A DNA stretch of 64,000 nt from an uncultured Paracoccaceae bacterium (GCA_947500005.1 CANMQJ010000018.1:62001-126000); one strand, 5' to 3'. Positions 43,928 through 52,771 are shown, counted from the first letter of the stretch. Numbers and translations are program-made. The notes: generated by a model not told the origin, from the sequence alone.

Positions 43928-46765
43928 TCATTTGCCCACCTTCCATTCGAGTTCTTCGGGGCCGGTGCCAACGGGGGAGACCTGGGGCTCCGTCGCAGGA
44001 TGGCTCTCGGAAAGCCCGTCGGGCGGGGCGGCCTTCTCGATCCTCACCTTGAGGTCGAACCACGCGGCCTGGCCGGTCACCGGGTCCGAATTGGCCCAGC
44101 GGAGCCCGTCGCCCCTGGGTGGCAGCAGCTCGTGGATCAGGTGGTTGAGCAGGAAACCGCGCGTCACCTCGGGCGCGTCCTTTTCCAAAGCCCAGGCGCC
44201 CTTGCGCTTGCCGATGGCATTCCAGGTCCAGACGGTGTTCTCGTTCAGCGCGGCCATCTCCATCACGGGCACCGTGATCTCGCCATGCGGAGAGGTCACG
44301 CGGGCCCAGTCGCCATCTTTCAGGCCATTTTCGCGCATCAGCTTGGTCGGCACATAGAGCGGATTGTGCCCGTGGATCTGCCGCAGCCACGCGTTCTGGC
44401 TGCCCCAGGAATGGTACATCGCCATCGGCCGCTGGGTGAGCGCGGTGACGGTGTAGCCCTCGTTGCCCTGCTGGTCCGTCTCGTACCAGATCGGCAGCGG
44501 GTCGAGCTGTGCCTTGATGCGCTCGCGCAGGTGGTCGGGCGGCTGACGGTCGCCGTGGCCCTCGGCCGCAAGCTGGAAGCGTCGCAGGGGTTCCACGTAG
44601 AGGCTGAAGAGAAAGGGTTGCGGGCTGTCATAAAGGCCCATCCCGACGGCCCAGTCCTGATAGGCCTTGTTCCAGGGCTTGTAGTAGAGCCCCTCCTCGG
44701 GGACATGGGCGACGAAGAAGCTGCCATTCTCGATATAGCGGTCCAGCTGATCGGGATTGGGTGCCCCGCGGCCTTGGTCGGTGCCGTCCTCTCCCCTGAA
44801 CCCGGCCAGCGGACCGATGCCGGGGCGGCGTTCGTGCCTGACCATGTAATCGGCGTAATCGGCATATTTCGGGTTGCCGTCCTCGTCGGTGAACCCGGGC
44901 AGTTTCAGCTTGTTGGCCAGTTGCACCAGCACGGTCTGGAAGCCGCGTACCCCTGCATGTCCGGGGCGGTCGGGCTCGACCACCGGCCAGCGGATCGCGT
45001 CGGCGGCGGCGTCGGCCTCGCAGATGGGACGGTCCAGCAGGCTGATGCAGTCATGGCGTTCGAGATAGGTCGTGTCGGGCAGGATCAGGTCGGCATAGGC
45101 GACCATCTCGGAGCTGTAGGAATCGGAATAGATGATGCGCGGGATGACGTACTCCCCGGTCTCGTCCGTGTCCGTCAGCATGTCGATCACGCCGCGCGTG
45201 TTCATGGTCGAGTTCCACGACATGTTCGCCATGTACATGAACAGCGTGTCGATCTTGTAGGGATCGCCCGCATGGGCATTGGAGATCACCATATGCATCA
45301 GGCCATGCGCGCTCATCGGGTTTTCCCAGGTGAAGGCCTTGTCGATGCGGCTGGGGCTGCCATCGGGTTCCAGCGCCAGGTCGTCGGGGCCCCGGACGAA
45401 GCCCAGGTGCGGGCCGTTGAGCGGTTTGCCCGGCACGACATCGCGATGGGGCGTGGGATGGGCCTCGACCGGCTTGGGATAGGGGGGCTTGAAGCGGAAG
45501 CCGCCGGGTACCTCGACCGTGCCGAGGATGATCTGGAGGAGATGCAGCGCGCGGCAGGTCTGGAAGCCGTTGGCATGGGCGGAGATGCCGCGCATGGCGT
45601 GGAAACTGACCGGGCGCCCCACCATTTTCTCGTGCCTTTCGCCGCGGAAGTCGGTCCAAGGCTGATTGATTTCAAAGGCTTCGTCGAAGGCCACGCGCGC
45701 GATCTCGCCGGCGATGGCACGGATGCGGGAGGCGGGGATGCCGCAGCGGTCGGCCACCGCCTCGGGGGAGTACTCCTCGGACAGGTAGCGATTGACCGTT
45801 TTGTACATCACCGTGTGGCTGGTTTGACCGTTTTGTACATGCGTTCCGGTCAGATCCGGGCGCACGCCGGGGGTGTCGAAGGGCACCAGGTCGCCGCTCG
45901 TGCGATCCTTCACCAGCAGCTTGCCGGCGTCGTCGCGCAGCAGCAGGCCGTGATCGGCGCCGCCGGGATTCTCGATCAGCAGACAGGGCGCGTTGGTGTA
46001 GCGCGCGAGGTAGTCGAGGTCGATCTTGCCCGCCTTCAGCAGTACATGCACCAGCGCCAGCACGAAGAGCCCGTCGGTCCCCGGCGTGATGCCGACCCAG
46101 TCGTCGGCCACGGCGTTGTAACCGGTGCGGATCGGGTTGACGCCGATCACCCGCGCGCCGCGCGCCTTGATCTTGCCGATGCCCATCTTGATCGGGTTGG
46201 AATCGTGATCCTCGGCCACGCCGAAAAGCATGAAGAGCTTGGTGTGGTCCCAGTCGGGTTGTCCGAACTCCCAGAAGGCGCCACCCATCGTGTAGATGCC
46301 CGCCGCCGCCATGTTGACCGAGCAGAAACCGCCATGCGCGGCGTAGTTGGGCGTGCCGAAATTCTGCGCCCAGAAGCTGGTGAAGGATTGCGACTGGTCG
46401 CGGCCGGTGAAGAAGGCCAGCTTCTCGGGGGCATTCTTGCGCAGCGGTTCCAGCCAGCCGGCGGCGATCTCCAGCGCCTCGTCCCAGCTGATCTCCTCGA
46501 ACTGGCCCGAGCCGCGGGGGCCCACGCGCTTCAAGGGCGCGCGCAGGCGGGCGGGGGAGTTGTGCTGCATGATGCCGGCGCTGCCCTTGGCGCAGAGCAC
46601 GCCGCGATTGACGGGATGGTCGCGGTTGCCCTCGATATAGGCGACCTTGCCCCCCTTCATGTGGACGTTGATGCCGCAGCGACAGGCGCACATGTAGCAG
46701 GTCGTCTTGCGCACCTCGTCCGAGATGGGAGGCGAGAGATCGAGCCGGGGTTGGGTATGAGCCAT
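43928..46765 (-). CDS. soeA: Sulfite-oxidising enzyme molybdopterin subunit SoeA
   Basis: A 945-residue molybdopterin oxidoreductase of the DMSO reductase superfamily, expected to oxidise sulfite to sulfate in the cytoplasm. The N-terminal 4Fe-4S ligands are C23, C26, C30 and C58. A cysteine at about 148 in HGGFCSVNM is the likely molybdenum ligand. No signal peptide is seen. The C-terminal dinucleotide-binding domain includes RVTSPHGEITVPV. Codons around 310-325 contain two copies of GTACAAAACGGTCAA in different frames. The neighbours soeB, soeC and xsc support the sulfite role over DMSO or polysulfide. Confidence 0.87.
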   Translation of the reverse strand: MAHTQPRLDLSPPISDEVRKTTCYMCACRCGINVHMKGGKVAYIEGNRDHPVNRGVLCAKGSAGIMQHNSPARLRAPLKRVGPRGSGQFEEISWDEALEIAAGWLEPLRKNAPEKLAFFTGRDQSQSFTSFWAQNFGTPNYAAHGGFCSVNMAAAGIYTMGGAFWEFGQPDWDHTKLFMLFGVAEDHDSNPIKMGIGKIKARGARVIGVNPIRTGYNAVADDWVGITPGTDGLFVLALVHVLLKAGKIDLDYLARYTNAPCLLIENPGGADHGLLLRDDAGKLLVKDRTSGDLVPFDTPGVRPDLTGTHVQNGQTSHTVMYKTVNRYLSEEYSPEAVADRCGIPASRIRAIAGEIARVAFDEAFEINQPWTDFRGERHEKMVGRPVSFHAMRGISAHANGFQTCRALHLLQIILGTVEVPGGFRFKPPYPKPVEAHPTPHRDVVPGKPLNGPHLGFVRGPDDLALEPDGSPSRIDKAFTWENPMSAHGLMHMVISNAHAGDPYKIDTLFMYMANMSWNSTMNTRGVIDMLTDTDETGEYVIPRIIYSDSYSSEMVAYADLILPDTTYLERHDCISLLDRPICEADAAADAIRWPVVEPDRPGHAGVRGFQTVLVQLANKLKLPGFTDEDGNPKYADYADYMVRHERRPGIGPLAGFRGEDGTDQGRGAPNPDQLDRYIENGSFFVAHVPEEGLYYKPWNKAYQDWAVGMGLYDSPQPFLFSLYVEPLRRFQLAAEGHGDRQPPDHLRERIKAQLDPLPIWYETDQQGNEGYTVTALTQRPMAMYHSWGSQNAWLRQIHGHNPLYVPTKLMRENGLKDGDWARVTSPHGEITVPVMEMAALNENTVWTWNAIGKRKGAWALEKDAPEVTRGFLLNHLIHELLPPRGDGLRWANSDPVTGQAAWFDLKVRIEKAAPPDGLSESHPATEPQVSPVGTGPEELEWKVGK
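45792..45838 (-). repeat. Pair of GTACAAAACGGTCAA repeats, copy set 2, inside soeA
   Basis: Two copies on the coding strand of soeA (45838-45824 and 45806-45792), 32 bases apart and identical over 17 bases (ATGTACAAAACGGTCAA). They are in opposite orientation to the pair at 42111-42156. One encodes VQNGQ and the other YKTVN, so they are in different reading frames. Confidence 0.9.
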
Positions 46766-46874
46766 GACGTTCCCTGTCGTTGGTCCGCGCAGGCCGGGGT
46801 CCGGCTGCGCGATATTGTCCTGTTGATGAATGCCTAGGCGAATTATCCGTTTCGGAAAACCCGCCGCGCCGCGA

Positions 46875-48011
46875 TCACCTGTCCTTGATCGGGGTGTAGG
46901 CGCGCGGTTCGGGACCGTTATAGAGGGTGAGCGGCCGGATCAGGATGTTGCCGCGCTGTTGTTCGAGGCACTGGATGATCCAGCCGGGCATCCGCCCGAT
47001 GGCGAAGATCGGAACGTAAAGGTCCATCGGGATGCCGTGCAGCTGGTAGATCACGCCGGAATAGAAATCGACATTCACGTTCAGCCCGTGGCGCGAATAG
47101 GGTTTCATCGCCTCGACCACGGCTTGCAGGATCTCGTACCATTCGGGCGCGCCCATTTCCTCGCCCAGCCGCTTGACGCCGTCGCGCATGTGGCGGGCGC
47201 GGGGGTCTTCCTTGCGATAGACGCGGTGGCCGAAGCCGGTGACCGCCTCGCGCGCGGCGCGCTTGGCCTTGACGTATTCGGCCGCGTTCTCGGGTTTTCC
47301 GATCTCGTGCACCATCTTCATCACGTCCTCGGCCGCGCCGCCATGCGCGGGGCCGGCGAGGGTCGAGAGCGCGGTGACGATGCCGCCATGCAGGTTGGTT
47401 TCGGTCCCGATGGTGACGCGGGCGGCGAAGCTGGAGGCGTTGGAGCCGTGTTCGGCATGCAGGATGAAATCGACATCGGCCAGCCGCGCGGCATCCTCGC
47501 TGGGTTTCTCGCCCTTGAGCATCCAGAGCCAGTTGGCGGCATGGGACAGGTCCATGTCGGGCGCGACCGGGTCACGGCCGTTGCGGATGGCCTCATGCGC
47601 GGCGATGATCATGGGCACCTGGCTGACAAGGCGGATACCGTTCTCGACGAAGGCCTTTTCGCTGACCTTCTGGCTTTCGGGGTCCATCGCGGCCAGCGCC
47701 GAGACGGCGGTGCGCAGCACGTCCATCGGGTGGCCGTCCTTGCAGGCGGCGATGATGTCGCGGATGGCGGGGGGCAGGTGGCGGCCCTGTTTGAGCTTGC
47801 CGTCGAAATCGGCCAGCTGCGCGCTGTCGGGCAGCTCTCCGTTGATCAGGAGATAGCAGACCTCCTCGAAGGTGGATTGCGTCGCGAGATCGTGGATCGA
47901 GTAGCCGCGATAGGTCAATTCTCCCTTGGCGCCGTCGATGTCGCTGACGGCGGAGCGTTCGAAATAGACGCCTTTAAGGCCCCGGTTGATCTTTACGTCT
48001 TGGGTCATCAT
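46875..48011 (-). CDS. Citrate synthase-family protein
   Basis: A 378-residue citrate or 2-methylcitrate synthase of the short type. Catalytic residues appear in ILHAEHGSNASSF, VTGFGHRVYRKEDPR and the aspartate in NVNVDFYSGVIY. It lies upstream of soeABC in the same direction and is divergent from pta, which makes acetyl-CoA from the acetyl phosphate released by Xsc, so citrate synthesis during sulfonate growth is the likely job. The 2-methylcitrate alternative cannot be excluded. Confidence 0.88.
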   Translation of the reverse strand: MMTQDVKINRGLKGVYFERSAVSDIDGAKGELTYRGYSIHDLATQSTFEEVCYLLINGELPDSAQLADFDGKLKQGRHLPPAIRDIIAACKDGHPMDVLRTAVSALAAMDPESQKVSEKAFVENGIRLVSQVPMIIAAHEAIRNGRDPVAPDMDLSHAANWLWMLKGEKPSEDAARLADVDFILHAEHGSNASSFAARVTIGTETNLHGGIVTALSTLAGPAHGGAAEDVMKMVHEIGKPENAAEYVKAKRAAREAVTGFGHRVYRKEDPRARHMRDGVKRLGEEMGAPEWYEILQAVVEAMKPYSRHGLNVNVDFYSGVIYQLHGIPMDLYVPIFAIGRMPGWIIQCLEQQRGNILIRPLTLYNGPEPRAYTPIKDR

Positions 48012-48042
48012 TGTCTCTTTCGGAACAAGTTAAGGAAGTTGC

Positions 48043-48894
48043 ATGTCGGCACTGGAGAACGCCCTGGAGCTTGCCCGCGTGCGGGACGCGCGCGTGGTTT
48101 TCCCCGAGATGGAGGATGCGCGGATCGCCGAGGCGGCGGCGCGGCTGGAGGGCGAGGGGCTGTGTAAGCCCGTCGTGCCGGGCGAGGTGAGCGACGCGCA
48201 GGTGGCGGCGCTGGTCGCCGCGCGCGGGCTGAAGGAGCCCCTGGCGCGGCGGATGCTGTCGCGGCCGCTGTTCCGTGCGGCGGCGATGGTGGCGGCGGGC
48301 GAGGCCGACGCGATGGTGGCGGGCGCGGTGGCGCCCACGAAGAAGGTGATCGAGGCGGCTAGCATCGCCATCGGCCTGGCCGAGGGGGTTGCCCTGGCCT
48401 CGTCGTTCTTCCTGATGCGGTTTCCCGACGGGCGGGAGCTGATCTTTGCCGATTGCGGGCTGAACGTGGCTCCCGATGCCGAGGGTCTGGAAGGGATCGC
48501 GCGGGCCTCGGCCGCGACGGCCGAGCGGCTCTTGGGCGCGGCGCGCGTGGCGCTGCTGTCGTTCTCCACCGGCGCCTCGGGCGCGGGGCCCAGCGTGGAC
48601 CGGGTGCGCGCGGCGGCGGAGGCCACCGGCTTTACCGGCCCTGTGCAGGGCGACGCGGCGTTGAATCCGCGGGTCGCGGCGGCCAAGGGCATGGGCGCGG
48701 GCGATGCCAACGTGCTGGTCTTTCCCGATCTCGATTCGGGCAACATCGCGTACAAGCTGGCACAGGAACTGGCGGGCGCGCAGGCGCTGGGGCCGATCCT
48801 GCAGGGGTTCCGGCGGCCGGTCTGCGACCTGAGCCGGGGCGCGACGGTCGATGATATCGTGAACGCCACGGCGGTGACGCTGGCGCTGGGCTGA
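48043..48894 (+). CDS. pta: Phosphate acetyltransferase
   Basis: A 283-residue short-type Pta that converts acetyl phosphate and CoA to acetyl-CoA. Family blocks are VVFPEMEDARIAEAAARL, ADAMVAGAVAPTKKVIEAA near residues 87-105, LLSFSTGASGAGPSVDRV, and VLVFPDLDSGNIAYKLAQEL near the end. It is shorter than the ~330 residues common for the short form. It is divergent from the citrate synthase gene and converges on the DUF3237 gene. It would serve the acetyl phosphate made by Xsc. Confidence 0.9.
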   Translation: MSALENALELARVRDARVVFPEMEDARIAEAAARLEGEGLCKPVVPGEVSDAQVAALVAARGLKEPLARRMLSRPLFRAAAMVAAGEADAMVAGAVAPTKKVIEAASIAIGLAEGVALASSFFLMRFPDGRELIFADCGLNVAPDAEGLEGIARASAATAERLLGAARVALLSFSTGASGAGPSVDRVRAAAEATGFTGPVQGDAALNPRVAAAKGMGAGDANVLVFPDLDSGNIAYKLAQELAGAQALGPILQGFRRPVCDLSRGATVDDIVNATAVTLALG

Positions 48895-48898
48895 TGGC

Positions 48899-49360
48899 TC
48901 ATGTCACCTCGTAGACCTTGATCGTCACTTCCTGCGGGGTGAAGCGCGCCTCTGCCACGAAGAGCCGGTCCGAGAGCCAGCCATGCGGGCCGTCGGGCGC
49001 GTCGAAGACCGGGGCGGTGCGGAAATAGTATTCTTCGGGGCCGACCGCCTCTCCGGCGTCGACGCGGGCGATCACCTTGGCCGGGGCGGTGAACAGGCCC
49101 GCGTTTCGGATGTAAATGGGTGTGCCGTCGCTGGCCTCGATCGTGTAATGCGCCTCGACCAGCGAAGCGCCGTCGGCGCGCTGCAACTCGTAATCGGCGC
49201 CGCCCGGCAGGACGCGCCCGGTAAGGCGCGGCCCCTCGACAGTGCCGCCGGTGATCGGGATGACACGCCGATGCCCGTTGCGCCCCGCCCCGCCGTCGAG
49301 CGGTGGGGCGATCAGCGCCCGGATGTCGAAGGCATGGGCCAGCCCGATCCGGTCGGCCAC
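48899..49360 (-). CDS. DUF3237 protein in the xsc operon
   Basis: A 153-residue cytoplasmic protein resembling DUF3237: VIPITGGTVEGPRLTGRVLPGGADY, then AHYTIEASDGTPIYIRNAG and YYFRTAPVFDAP. It is mostly beta-strand, with no signal or membrane segment. The start is three bases after the xsc stop, so it is very probably cotranscribed with xsc. No activity is established to my knowledge. Confidence 0.75.
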   Translation of the reverse strand: MADRIGLAHAFDIRALIAPPLDGGAGRNGHRRVIPITGGTVEGPRLTGRVLPGGADYELQRADGASLVEAHYTIEASDGTPIYIRNAGLFTAPAKVIARVDAGEAVGPEEYYFRTAPVFDAPDGPHGWLSDRLFVAEARFTPQEVTIKVYEVT

Positions 49361-49363
49361 CGG

Positions 49364-51142
49364 TTACACCGCCTGCGGACGCATGTCCGCCGGGTCGATC
49401 CCGGCCACGGCGACCGGCTTCTTCATAGCGTCTCGGCGGAAGGGTTCGCCCAGCTCCTGGTTGATCATCGCCTCGATCAGCGTGGTCACGCCGTTTTCCA
49501 TCTGGTCCTTGATCGCCTGGTTCAGGGCGTCGGTCAGCTCGTCCATCGTGCGGGCGACCACGCCCTTGAGGCCGCAGGCATTGGCGATGCCGGCATAGCT
49601 CACGTCGTTGTCGAGTTCGGTACCCACGAAATTGTCGTCATACCACAGCGTCGAGTTCCGCTTTTCCGCGCCCCACTGGTAGTTGCGGAAGACGACCTGG
49701 GTGATCGCGGGCCAGGGGCCGCGGCCGATGGCCGTCAGCTCGTTCACCGCGATGCCGAAGGCGCCGTCACCGGCAAAGCCCACGACAGGTGTGTCGGGCC
49801 TGCCGATCTTGGCCCCGACGATGGCGGGCAGGCCATAGCCGCAGGGGCCGAAGAGGCCGGGGGCGAGATATTTCCGGCCCGTCTCGAACGAGGGGTAGGC
49901 GTTGCCGATCGCGCAGTTGTTGCCGATATCCGACGAGATGATCGCTTCTCGGGGCAGCGCGGCCTGGATCGCGCGCCAGGCCATGCGCGGGCTCATCCAG
50001 TCGGGCTTGGCCGCGCGGGCGCGTTCGTTCCAGGTGACGCCCGGATCGTCATCCTCGTGATCCATCGAGGAGAGCTGCTGCGCCCAGCGGGACTTAGTCT
50101 CGGCGATGCGGGCCTTGCGCGCGTCGCGGCCCTCGTCGCCTGCCGCCTCCGACAACTGGGCCAGGATACTCTTGGCCACCTTGGCGGCGTCGCCGACGAT
50201 GCCGACCGAGACCTTCTTTGTCAGGCCGATCCGGTCCGGGTTGATGTCGACCTGGATGATCTTGGCGTCCTTGGGCCAGTAGTCCATGCCGTAGCCGGGC
50301 AGGGTCGAGAAGGGGTTCAGACGGGTGCCGAGGCAGAGCACCACGTCCGCGTCCTTGATCAGCTCCATCGCCGCCTTGGAGCCGTTGTAGCCCAAGGGCC
50401 CGGCGAAGAGGGGATGCGAGCCGGGGAAGGCGTCATTGTGCTGGTAGCCCACGCAGACGGGGGCATCCAGCCGCTCGGCCAGCGCCTTGGAGGCGTCGAT
50501 CCCACCCTTGGCCAGCACCACGCCAGCGCCATTGAGGATGACGGGGTTCTTCGCCTCGGAGAGCAGCCTGGCGGCCTCGGCCACGGCCTGTTCGCCACCG
50601 GCGGGGCGCTCGAACTCCACCACGGCCGGAAGGTCGATATCGATGACCTGGGTCCAGAAATCGCGCGGCATATTGATCTGCGCCGGCGCGCTGGCGCGGC
50701 GGGCGTTGAGGATCACGCGGTTGAGCACCTCGGCCACGCGCGAGGGGTCGCGCACCTCTTCCTGGTAGGCGACCATGTCCTCGAACAGTTTCATCTGCTC
50801 GACCTCCTGGAAACCGCCCTGGCCGATGGACTTGTTGGCGGCCTGCGGTGTCACCAGCAGCAGCGGCGTGTGGTTCCAGTAGGCGGTTTTCACCGCGGTC
50901 ACGAAATTGGTGATGCCGGGCCCGTTCTGGGCGATCATCATGCTCATCTTGCCCGAAGCGCGCGTGTAGCCGTCGGCCATCATGCCGCCGGAGCCTTCAT
51001 GCGCCACGTCCCAAAAGGTGATGCCGGCCTTGGGGAAGAGGTCGGATATCGGCATGAAGGCAGAGCCGATGATGCCAAAAACGTGTTCGATGCCATGCAT
51101 TTGCAGGGTTTTGACGAATGCTTCTTCGGTCGTCATCTTCAT
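49364..51142 (-). CDS. xsc: Sulfoacetaldehyde acetyltransferase
   Basis: A 592-residue thiamine-diphosphate enzyme that turns sulfoacetaldehyde and phosphate into acetyl phosphate and sulfite, the desulfonation step for taurine and related C2 sulfonates. The start KMTTEEAFVKTLQMHGIEHV and GIIGSAFMPISDLFPKAG are typical of Xsc. The ThDP/Mg motif is GDGAFGIAVNEL onward to FRNYQWGAEKRNS. ATG at 51142 is preferred to GTG at 51151. Two TauR-type direct repeats lie upstream. The source of sulfoacetaldehyde (e.g. Tpa) is not in the window. Confidence 0.95.
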   Translation of the reverse strand: MKMTTEEAFVKTLQMHGIEHVFGIIGSAFMPISDLFPKAGITFWDVAHEGSGGMMADGYTRASGKMSMMIAQNGPGITNFVTAVKTAYWNHTPLLLVTPQAANKSIGQGGFQEVEQMKLFEDMVAYQEEVRDPSRVAEVLNRVILNARRASAPAQINMPRDFWTQVIDIDLPAVVEFERPAGGEQAVAEAARLLSEAKNPVILNGAGVVLAKGGIDASKALAERLDAPVCVGYQHNDAFPGSHPLFAGPLGYNGSKAAMELIKDADVVLCLGTRLNPFSTLPGYGMDYWPKDAKIIQVDINPDRIGLTKKVSVGIVGDAAKVAKSILAQLSEAAGDEGRDARKARIAETKSRWAQQLSSMDHEDDDPGVTWNERARAAKPDWMSPRMAWRAIQAALPREAIISSDIGNNCAIGNAYPSFETGRKYLAPGLFGPCGYGLPAIVGAKIGRPDTPVVGFAGDGAFGIAVNELTAIGRGPWPAITQVVFRNYQWGAEKRNSTLWYDDNFVGTELDNDVSYAGIANACGLKGVVARTMDELTDALNQAIKDQMENGVTTLIEAMINQELGEPFRRDAMKKPVAVAGIDPADMRPQAV

Positions 51143-51226
51143 GAGGGTCACTCCATGCGGAAAGGGGTGCGCCGGTCAGGGTCCGGCCGCTTGGGTACCG
51201 GTGTAGTGGCAACCGCCCCTGCGCGG

Positions 51227-51259
51227 TTAGGTCCAGTCCGAAAGGCGACCTAAGTCCAG
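51227..51259 (-). promoter_or_regulatory. TauR-type direct repeats upstream of xsc
   Basis: On the minus strand, CTGGACTTAG (51259-51250) and CTGGACCTAA (51236-51227) are direct repeats 23 bases apart, about 85-115 bases before the xsc start. They match the CTGGACYTAA repeats I recall for TauR of Rhodobacter capsulatus. Confidence 0.75.
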
Positions 51260-51264
51260 ACCTG

Positions 51265-52725
51265 TCAGGCCCGTTCGATGGCGCGCGCGACGCGTTCGAT
51301 GCCGGCGGGGATGCGATCGGCCGAGATGGAGGAATATCCCAGCCGATAGAAGTTGCGCGGCCGGTAGGGTCCCGAGAAGAAGGGTTCGCCAGGTTCGATA
51401 TGCACGCTTTCGGCCTGCAGCGAGATCGCCAGTCGCGAGCAATCCACCCCCTCGGGCGCCCGCATCCAGAGCGAGGAGCCGCCAAAGGCGCCGCGCCCCG
51501 CAACGGTCAGCCCGTATTGGGTGATCGCCTCTTCCATCGCGCGGCGGCGTTTCATCAGCGTGGCCGACATGCGCCGGATCTGGGTGTCGTAATGGCCCAG
51601 CGACAGGAAATAGGCCGCCGTGCGCTGGATATGGCCCGGAGGGTGGCGCAGGACCAGCGAGCGCAGCGCGCGCGCCTCGCGGATGAAGGGCTCCGATCCG
51701 ACCATGTAGCCCAGCCGCAGCCCCGGAAAGAGCGATTTGGAGAAACTGCCCACATAGATCACCCGCCCGTCGCCATCGAGCGATTTGAGCGCGGGCGAGG
51801 GGGCGCGCAGAAAGGCCATCTCGAACTCGTAATCGTCCTCGACGATCATCGCGTCGATCTCGCGCGCGCGGTCCAGCAAGGCCATGCGCCGCCAGCTGGG
51901 CATGGTCGCCGTGGTGGGCGACTGGTGGCTGGGGGTGGTGAAGATCACGTCGGTATCGTCGGGAATGCTTTCGGGAGGCAGACCGTCCTGATCCACGCGC
52001 AGGACGCTCACGTTGCCGTTGGCTTGCAGCAGCAACTCGCGCAGGGCGTAGTAGCAGGGGTCCTCGATCGCGGCCTTGCGGCGGCGGTCGAGCAGCACGC
52101 GCGCGGCGAGCCAGAGGGCGTTCTGCGCGCCGAGCGTGATCAGGATCTCCTCGGGGCGGGCGGTGATGCCGCGCCGGGGCAGCGTGTTGCGGGCGATGAA
52201 CTCGATCAGCAGCGGGTCGTCCTGATCGACGTAATCGGCGGTGAGCGAGGCGAAATCCTTTTGCCCCAGCGCGCGCACGGCGCAGAGCCGCCAGTTGGCA
52301 TGGTCGAAGAGGTCGGGATCGGCCTGGCCGTAGATGAAGGGATAGCGGTAGCTGCGCCAGTCTGCGGGCTTGTGCAGGGTGTCGCCGCCCGAGAAGCGCC
52401 GCGCTATGGCGCGCGACCAGTCCACCGTCTCGTCCCGGGGCGGGGCGGGGGTGTAGCTGGGCGGGACGGGGGCGTTCTCCGACACGTAATAGCCCGAACG
52501 CCCGCGCGAGGTGAGGTAGTCGTTGGCCAGAAGCTCGGTATAGGCCAGCGTCACGGTGATGCGGCTGACGCCCAGATGTGCGGCGAGCTTGCGCGAGGAG
52601 GGGAGTTTCTCGCCCATGTGGAAGCGGCCCGAGAGGATGCCCTCGGCGATCATCTGCTGGATCTGCGCCTGCAAGGTGCCCTGCGCGTCGGGCTTGAGGA
52701 AGAAGGTATCGACCGAGATTGCCAT
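51265..52725 (-). CDS. tauR: MocR-type taurine regulator TauR
   Basis: A 486-residue MocR regulator: an N-terminal GntR winged helix (about 15-75, KLPSSRKLAAHLGVSRITVTLAYTELLANDYL) joined to an aminotransferase-like PLP domain. The PLP lysine is in VIYVGSFSKSLFPGLRLGYM, and VEDDYEFE precedes it. In Rhodobacter capsulatus TauR activates taurine genes. It lies just upstream of xsc in the same direction, with repeat elements on both sides. The MocR family is certain; the TauR name rests on context and repeats. Confidence 0.88.
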   Translation of the reverse strand: MAISVDTFFLKPDAQGTLQAQIQQMIAEGILSGRFHMGEKLPSSRKLAAHLGVSRITVTLAYTELLANDYLTSRGRSGYYVSENAPVPPSYTPAPPRDETVDWSRAIARRFSGGDTLHKPADWRSYRYPFIYGQADPDLFDHANWRLCAVRALGQKDFASLTADYVDQDDPLLIEFIARNTLPRRGITARPEEILITLGAQNALWLAARVLLDRRRKAAIEDPCYYALRELLLQANGNVSVLRVDQDGLPPESIPDDTDVIFTTPSHQSPTTATMPSWRRMALLDRAREIDAMIVEDDYEFEMAFLRAPSPALKSLDGDGRVIYVGSFSKSLFPGLRLGYMVGSEPFIREARALRSLVLRHPPGHIQRTAAYFLSLGHYDTQIRRMSATLMKRRRAMEEAITQYGLTVAGRGAFGGSSLWMRAPEGVDCSRLAISLQAESVHIEPGEPFFSGPYRPRNFYRLGYSSISADRIPAGIERVARAIERA

Positions 52726-52739
52726 ACGCGCAGGTTATG

Positions 52740-52771
52740 GTGGTCTTATGCCGGTGGCAATCTGGACTTAC
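52740..52771 (+). promoter_or_regulatory. Candidate TauR repeats upstream of tauR
   Basis: CTGGACTTAC (52762-52771) is a near-perfect repeat unit. A weaker copy, GTGGTCTTA (52740-52748), lies 22 bases before it. The position before the tauR start suggests autoregulation. Confidence 0.45.

Noticed and set aside
43928..46765. DMSO or polysulfide reductase instead of SoeA
   Set aside because: No twin-arginine signal, cytoplasmic-type N terminus, and placement beside xsc favour sulfite oxidation.
43865..46837. A 990-codon open frame on the plus strand opposite soeA
   Set aside because: It is an antisense shadow of the high-GC soeA gene, with Arg/His/Gly-rich translation and no family resemblance.
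48983..51253. A 756-codon plus-strand open frame opposite xsc
   Set aside because: It is an antisense shadow of xsc and DUF3237 with no recognisable domain.
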